A stretch of DNA of 7,320 bases, taken from an uncultured Erysipelotrichaceae bacterium (lineage in GTDB: Bacteria; Bacillota_I; Bacilli_A; RF39; UBA660). Below the pieces are notes generated by a model, which had not been told where the DNA came from, ran no database searches, and worked only from the letters and a program-made list of their open reading frames with translations. Position 1 is the stretch's first letter. Each line of letters begins with the position of its first letter. Below, in pieces: positions 4,384 to 7,320 of this stretch. The stretch is from NCBI GenBank assembly GCA_902783915.1, contig CACZSX010000023.1, positions 1 to 7,320 on the forward strand, read 5' to 3'. The position numbers were made by a program, and so were the translations under genes.

Positions 4384-5280
4384 ATGTTAAAAATAGAAAA
4401 TGTTTCTAAATCTTTTGGTAATAAAAAAGTAGTGGATAATATATCTATAAATATGAATAAACCTGAGGTATTTGGTTTATTAGGTACAAATGGTGCTGGT
4501 AAAACTACTACTATTAGAATGTTACTTGGGATATTAAAAAAAGATTCTGGTAGTATTACTTGGAATGGTAAACCTGTAGATAGAAAAAAAGTGAATTTTG
4601 GTTATTTACCGGAAGAGAGAGGAGTATACCCAAAAGTTAAAATAATTGAGCAATTGAAGTATTTTGCAGAGTTAAAAGGTATGAATAAAGAAGATGCAAT
4701 AAGGTCTATTAATAAATGGGCTAAAATATTAAAAGTAGAAGAATATTTAAATATGCCTGCAGAAAAATTATCTAAAGGTAATCAACAAAAAATACAATTT
4801 ATGACTGCAGTTATACATGATCCAGAATTAATAGTATTAGATGAACCTTTTAGTGGATTAGATCCAGTTAATACAGAGATATTAAAAAAAGTAATAATTG
4901 ATTTGGTTAATAAAGGTAAATATATAATAATGTCTGCGCATGAGATGCATACTATTGAAGAATTTTGTAGTAATGTAGTAATACTTAATAAGGGTAAAAC
5001 AGTATTAAAAGGTAATTTAAGAGAAATAAAAGATTCATACCCAGCAAATAGAATATTAATAAGTGTTAACAAGGATATTAATAAAATAATTAAATCTTTA
5101 AAATTAGAATTAGAAAATAGTGTGGGTAATTCATATGTTATTAAAATCAAAGATGAAAATGATGGATATAAATTACTTGATAAAGTAATTTATAGTAATA
5201 TAAAAGTCAACAAATTTGAAATTGAAAAGCCAACATTAAATGATATATTTATAGAGAAAGTTGGTGGTAAAGATGAATGA
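4384..5280 (+). CDS. ABC-2 exporter ATP-binding protein, YhaQ/NatA-like
   Basis: This 298-residue cytoplasmic ATPase should drive the membrane protein encoded next. It has Walker A GTNGAGKT (34-41), the YhaQ-style stretch YLPEERGVYPK (74-84) where the Q-loop position is Glu77, signature LSKGNQQ (129-135, a variant of LSGGQ), Walker B LIVLDEP (149-155), and H-loop His186 in SAHEM. The C-terminal region from about residue 220 matches the extra DUF4162-type domain of this subfamily. The Glu in the Q-loop and the LSKGNQQ signature are subfamily traits rather than damage. Relatives include B. subtilis YhaQ and the sodium-efflux ATPase NatA. Sodium, a drug or a peptide are all possible cargos, and the sequence does not decide. 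Start supported by GAGGTGA at 4374-4380; the TGA stop overlaps the next gene by 8 nt. Confidence 0.88.
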   Translation: MLKIENVSKSFGNKKVVDNISINMNKPEVFGLLGTNGAGKTTTIRMLLGILKKDSGSITWNGKPVDRKKVNFGYLPEERGVYPKVKIIEQLKYFAELKGMNKEDAIRSINKWAKILKVEEYLNMPAEKLSKGNQQKIQFMTAVIHDPELIVLDEPFSGLDPVNTEILKKVIIDLVNKGKYIIMSAHEMHTIEEFCSNVVILNKGKTVLKGNLREIKDSYPANRILISVNKDINKIIKSLKLELENSVGNSYVIKIKDENDGYKLLDKVIYSNIKVNKFEIEKPTLNDIFIEKVGGKDE

Positions 5281-6481
5281 TATGTTTGTTGTAGCAAAAT
5301 TTACAATGAGGGATATGTTAAAAAGAAAATCTTTCATAATATCAACTATAATAATATTATTTATGATTGTACTAGGATGCAATATTCCTAATATAATTAA
5401 ATCATTTAAAGGGGAATCATCTAAAGCAAAAGTATTAATTGTTGATAAAGATAATATATTTGAAGACAATTTAAAAGAGTTATCTAATGAGGAAAATGAA
5501 ATAATTACTAATGTTTTAACTATTGATGAAATTAAAGAAAAGTTATTAAATAATGATATAGATGAAGCAGTAATAGTTGACAAAATAGATAATAATATTA
5601 GTTTTAAATATGTAGTAAAAAATGCGATGTATTTGGAGGGTAGTCCATATATAGTTGATGTATTATCTAATTTGTATAAAGAAATGCAAATAAGCAAACT
5701 GAATTTAAGTGAAAAAGAAATATTGAGTATAAATCCAGTATTTAATTATGAAGTTGAACAAGCAGAAGAAAAAGCAAATGGTAATGTGTTTTTAATGATG
5801 ATACTATCAATGGTTTTGTTTTATGCAGTCTATTTTTGTGCATTTCAGGTATCTAGTTCTATAACCACTGAAAAGACATCTAAGATAATAGAAACTTTAG
5901 TAACATCAACTAGTCCTACTAATATAGTTTTAGGTAAAACAATAGGTATTGGTTTAGTTGGGTTATTTCAATTAGTATTAATTATTTTAACAGCGCTCTT
6001 TAGTGTAACTACATTCTTAGATCGTGAAATGATATCAAGTGTACTTGATATGTCATCTATTACATTATCACTTGGACTTATAACATTATTATATTTTATA
6101 CTTGGATATGCAACTTATGCATTGTTGTATGCTTTAACTGGTTCAACAGTAAGTAAACCAGAAGATATACAATCTGCAAATACTCCGGTTGCAATGATAA
6201 CAGTGGTAGGATTCTATATATCATACTTTACTATGATGAATCCAAGTAGTAATATGAATATGATAGCAGGATTAATTCCTATATCTTCACCATTCTGTAT
6301 GCCTTTTAGAATAATGATGGGTTTTGCAGATACAAATGAAGTATTATTATCAATTGGAATATTATTAATAACAATATTTATAATAGCAAATATTACTATA
6401 AAGGTGTATTCAAATGCTATATTAAATTATGGCTCAAAAATGAGTTTAAAAGATATTTTAAAAATGTATAAGCAAAAATAA
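5273..6481 (+). CDS. ABC-2 exporter permease, YhaP/NatB-like
   Basis: This 402-residue integral membrane protein is the likely partner of the preceding ATPase. One N-terminal membrane helix (about 21-38) is followed by a large outer domain (about 40-168). A membrane core of some five helices then lies near 171-193, 222-246, 263-288, 304-323 and 357-378. The stretch ITTEKTSKIIETLVTSTSP (197-215) followed by GKTIGIGLVGLFQL (221-234) is typical of ABC2_membrane_3/NatB permeases. The ATG at 5273 is preferred over an in-frame TTG at 5261 because GGTGG (5263-5267) gives a suitable ribosome binding site and the 8-nt overlap (5273-5280) mirrors znuC/znuB. Related exporters move sodium, antibiotics or peptides; the substrate here is unknown. 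The gene looks intact, with no terminator visible immediately after it. Confidence 0.87.
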   Translation: MNDMFVVAKFTMRDMLKRKSFIISTIIILFMIVLGCNIPNIIKSFKGESSKAKVLIVDKDNIFEDNLKELSNEENEIITNVLTIDEIKEKLLNNDIDEAVIVDKIDNNISFKYVVKNAMYLEGSPYIVDVLSNLYKEMQISKLNLSEKEILSINPVFNYEVEQAEEKANGNVFLMMILSMVLFYAVYFCAFQVSSSITTEKTSKIIETLVTSTSPTNIVLGKTIGIGLVGLFQLVLIILTALFSVTTFLDREMISSVLDMSSITLSLGLITLLYFILGYATYALLYALTGSTVSKPEDIQSANTPVAMITVVGFYISYFTMMNPSSNMNMIAGLIPISSPFCMPFRIMMGFADTNEVLLSIGILLITIFIIANITIKVYSNAILNYGSKMSLKDILKMYKQK

Positions 6482-6489
6482 AAAATATA

Positions 6490-6515
6490 TGTTAAAATTA
6501 AATAGAAGTAGGTGA
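6490..6515 (+). promoter_or_regulatory. Extended -10 promoter and RBS of the XRE regulator gene
   Basis: TG at 6490-6491, one base, then TAAAAT (6493-6498) form an extended -10 element without a clear -35 box. AGGTGA at 6510-6515 is the ribosome binding site, 4 nt before the ATG at 6520. No terminator is seen between 6482 and 6489, so read-through from the exporter operon is also possible. Confidence 0.45.
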
Positions 6516-6519
6516 AAAT

Positions 6520-7203
6520 ATGGACCCATCAAAAGTAAGTGCTTTTATAAAAGAAGTAAGAACTAAGAACAACCTTACTCAAGAAAAATTTGCAGATAAA
6601 TATGGTGTTACATATCAAGCAGTAAGTAAATGGGAAAATGGTAAGAATATTCCTGATATTTCTATATTAAAAAAGATATGTGATGATTATGATACTAATA
6701 TAAATGATTTATTAGATGGTAATAATAATAATAAAAGTAATAGAAAAGTATATATAATTATTGGAATGGTTTTATTAGTAATAATAGTTATTCTACTAGT
6801 TATAGGTATAACTAGAAAAGAATCTTTTGAAATGAAAAAGATAAGTGCTAACTGTGATAATTTTAAAATATATGGAACAGTTGCATATAATTCTAATAAG
6901 ACTTCTGTTAGAATATCAAATATTACTTATTGTGGTAAGAAAGATGAAAATAAATATAATAAAATAGAATGTATATTATATGAGTATGTAAATAATACAA
7001 AAAAAGAAGTAAAGAGTTTTATGTATAATAATGAGAATTCAATACTATTAAATGAATATTTAGAAAATATTGATTTTACTATTGATCATTATTCAAAAAC
7101 TTGTAATATGTATAAAGATGGAGTTTTAAATTTAGAAATAAAAGCAACAAATGAAAATGGTACAGTATATTATGATGTGCCACTTAAAATGGAGGAGTGT
7201 TAA
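6520..7203 (+). CDS. Membrane-anchored XRE-family transcriptional regulator
   Basis: This 227-residue protein has three parts. Residues about 7-65 form a helix-turn-helix domain of the XRE/HTH_3 type, with LTQEKFADKYGVTYQAVSKW (19-38) as its core. A polar Asn/Lys linker (68-76) follows, then one membrane helix (about 77-97). The rest (98-227) is a domain outside the membrane that I do not recognise, with five cysteines (112, 138, 151, 195, 227). The layout suggests a one-component sensor that binds DNA from the membrane and senses something outside the cytoplasm; this is inference from architecture. It sits 38 bp after the exporter permease gene and may control it, itself or the next gene. 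Start supported by AGGTGA at 6510-6515. Intact; the HTH call is secure, the ligand and targets are unknown. Confidence 0.82.
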   Translation: MDPSKVSAFIKEVRTKNNLTQEKFADKYGVTYQAVSKWENGKNIPDISILKKICDDYDTNINDLLDGNNNNKSNRKVYIIIGMVLLVIIVILLVIGITRKESFEMKKISANCDNFKIYGTVAYNSNKTSVRISNITYCGKKDENKYNKIECILYEYVNNTKKEVKSFMYNNENSILLNEYLENIDFTIDHYSKTCNMYKDGVLNLEIKATNENGTVYYDVPLKMEEC

Positions 7204-7209
7204 AATATT

Positions 7210-7320
7210 ATGAATAAGAGTTTATTTAAAAGGATTTTATTAACAATAGGTTTTGCATTAGTAGTATATTATTTTGCGTTACCGCCAATTAATTTACATG
7301 CATTTTCATTCTATATGTAT
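7210..7320 (+). CDS. Partial membrane protein of unknown function (N-terminus only)
   Basis: An open frame of 37 codons starts at ATG 7210 and runs off the window end. It encodes a basic N-terminus (MNKSLFKR) followed by a hydrophobic helix (about residues 9-24) and the motif FALPPIN, so a membrane or exported protein is likely. GGAGG at 7191-7195, inside the end of the XRE gene, is the only visible ribosome binding site but lies 14 nt away, longer than usual. The 6-nt gap after the XRE stop suggests co-transcription and perhaps a shared function. I do not recognise the family from this fragment. Confidence 0.6.
   Translation, partial: MNKSLFKRILLTIGFALVVYYFALPPINLHAFSFYMY

Noticed and set aside
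4612..4617. Glu in place of Gln in the Q-loop of the exporter ATPase as a sign of inactivation
   Set aside because: The YLPEERG sequence is characteristic of the YhaQ-type subfamily, and all other ATPase motifs are intact.
5261..5272. TTG start for the exporter permease at 5261
   Set aside because: ATG 5273 has GGTGG just upstream and gives a typical 8-nt overlap; the TTG would use part of that ribosome binding site as coding sequence.
5236..5697. Minus-strand open frame of 153 codons within the exporter permease gene
   Set aside because: It is antisense to a conserved permease, is rich in Ser, Ile and Leu as expected from the complement of AT-rich coding sequence, and matches no family I know.
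1..7320. CRISPR array, insertion sequence, prophage or defence island
   Set aside because: No regularly spaced repeats, transposase, integrase, phage or nuclease genes were seen; the genes are transport, regulation and small uncharacterised families.

Overview
The window is AT-rich bacterial DNA with dense, same-strand gene packing and strong GGAGG/GGTGA ribosome binding sites. UGG is used for Trp, and UGA ends real genes (znuA and the exporter ATPase gene), so the standard bacterial code applies rather than the Mycoplasma code. A low-GC Firmicutes/Bacilli-Mollicutes-like lineage, perhaps an uncultured gut member, fits best. That placement is inference from composition and protein families.

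Layout: an elongator tRNA-Met with its own extended -10 promoter and terminator (8-141) is followed by two single-gene units of uncharacterised families. These are a short DUF362-type protein (169-1059) and a small DUF5661-like protein (1105-1365), each closed by an intrinsic terminator. The 227-bp gap 1366-1592 holds a bidirectional terminator, a probable ~73-nt small RNA on the minus strand (1421-1493) with its own near-consensus promoter, and the divergent zur promoter and operator.

Next is a tightly overlapping zinc-uptake operon, 1593-4340: a Fur-family repressor (Zur-like), a ZnuA-like lipoprotein, a ZnuC-like ATPase and a ZnuB-like permease. A perfect 23-bp palindrome (1561-1583) sits over the predicted transcription start and next to the zur ribosome binding site. 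This suggests that Zur shuts off itself and the whole transporter when zinc is plentiful. A terminator overlapping the znuB stop codon ends the unit.

A second operon (4384-6481) encodes a YhaQ/NatA-type ATPase and a YhaP/NatB-type permease, an ABC-2 exporter of unknown substrate. Downstream is a membrane-anchored XRE-family regulator (6520-7203), then the first 37 codons of an unrecognised membrane protein running off the window.

The most unusual features are the minus-strand small RNA with two mutually exclusive hairpins, a recurring terminator/-10/Shine-Dalgarno module seen three times, and the membrane-tethered regulator with a Cys-containing outer domain. No CRISPR array, insertion sequence, prophage gene or large repeat was seen.
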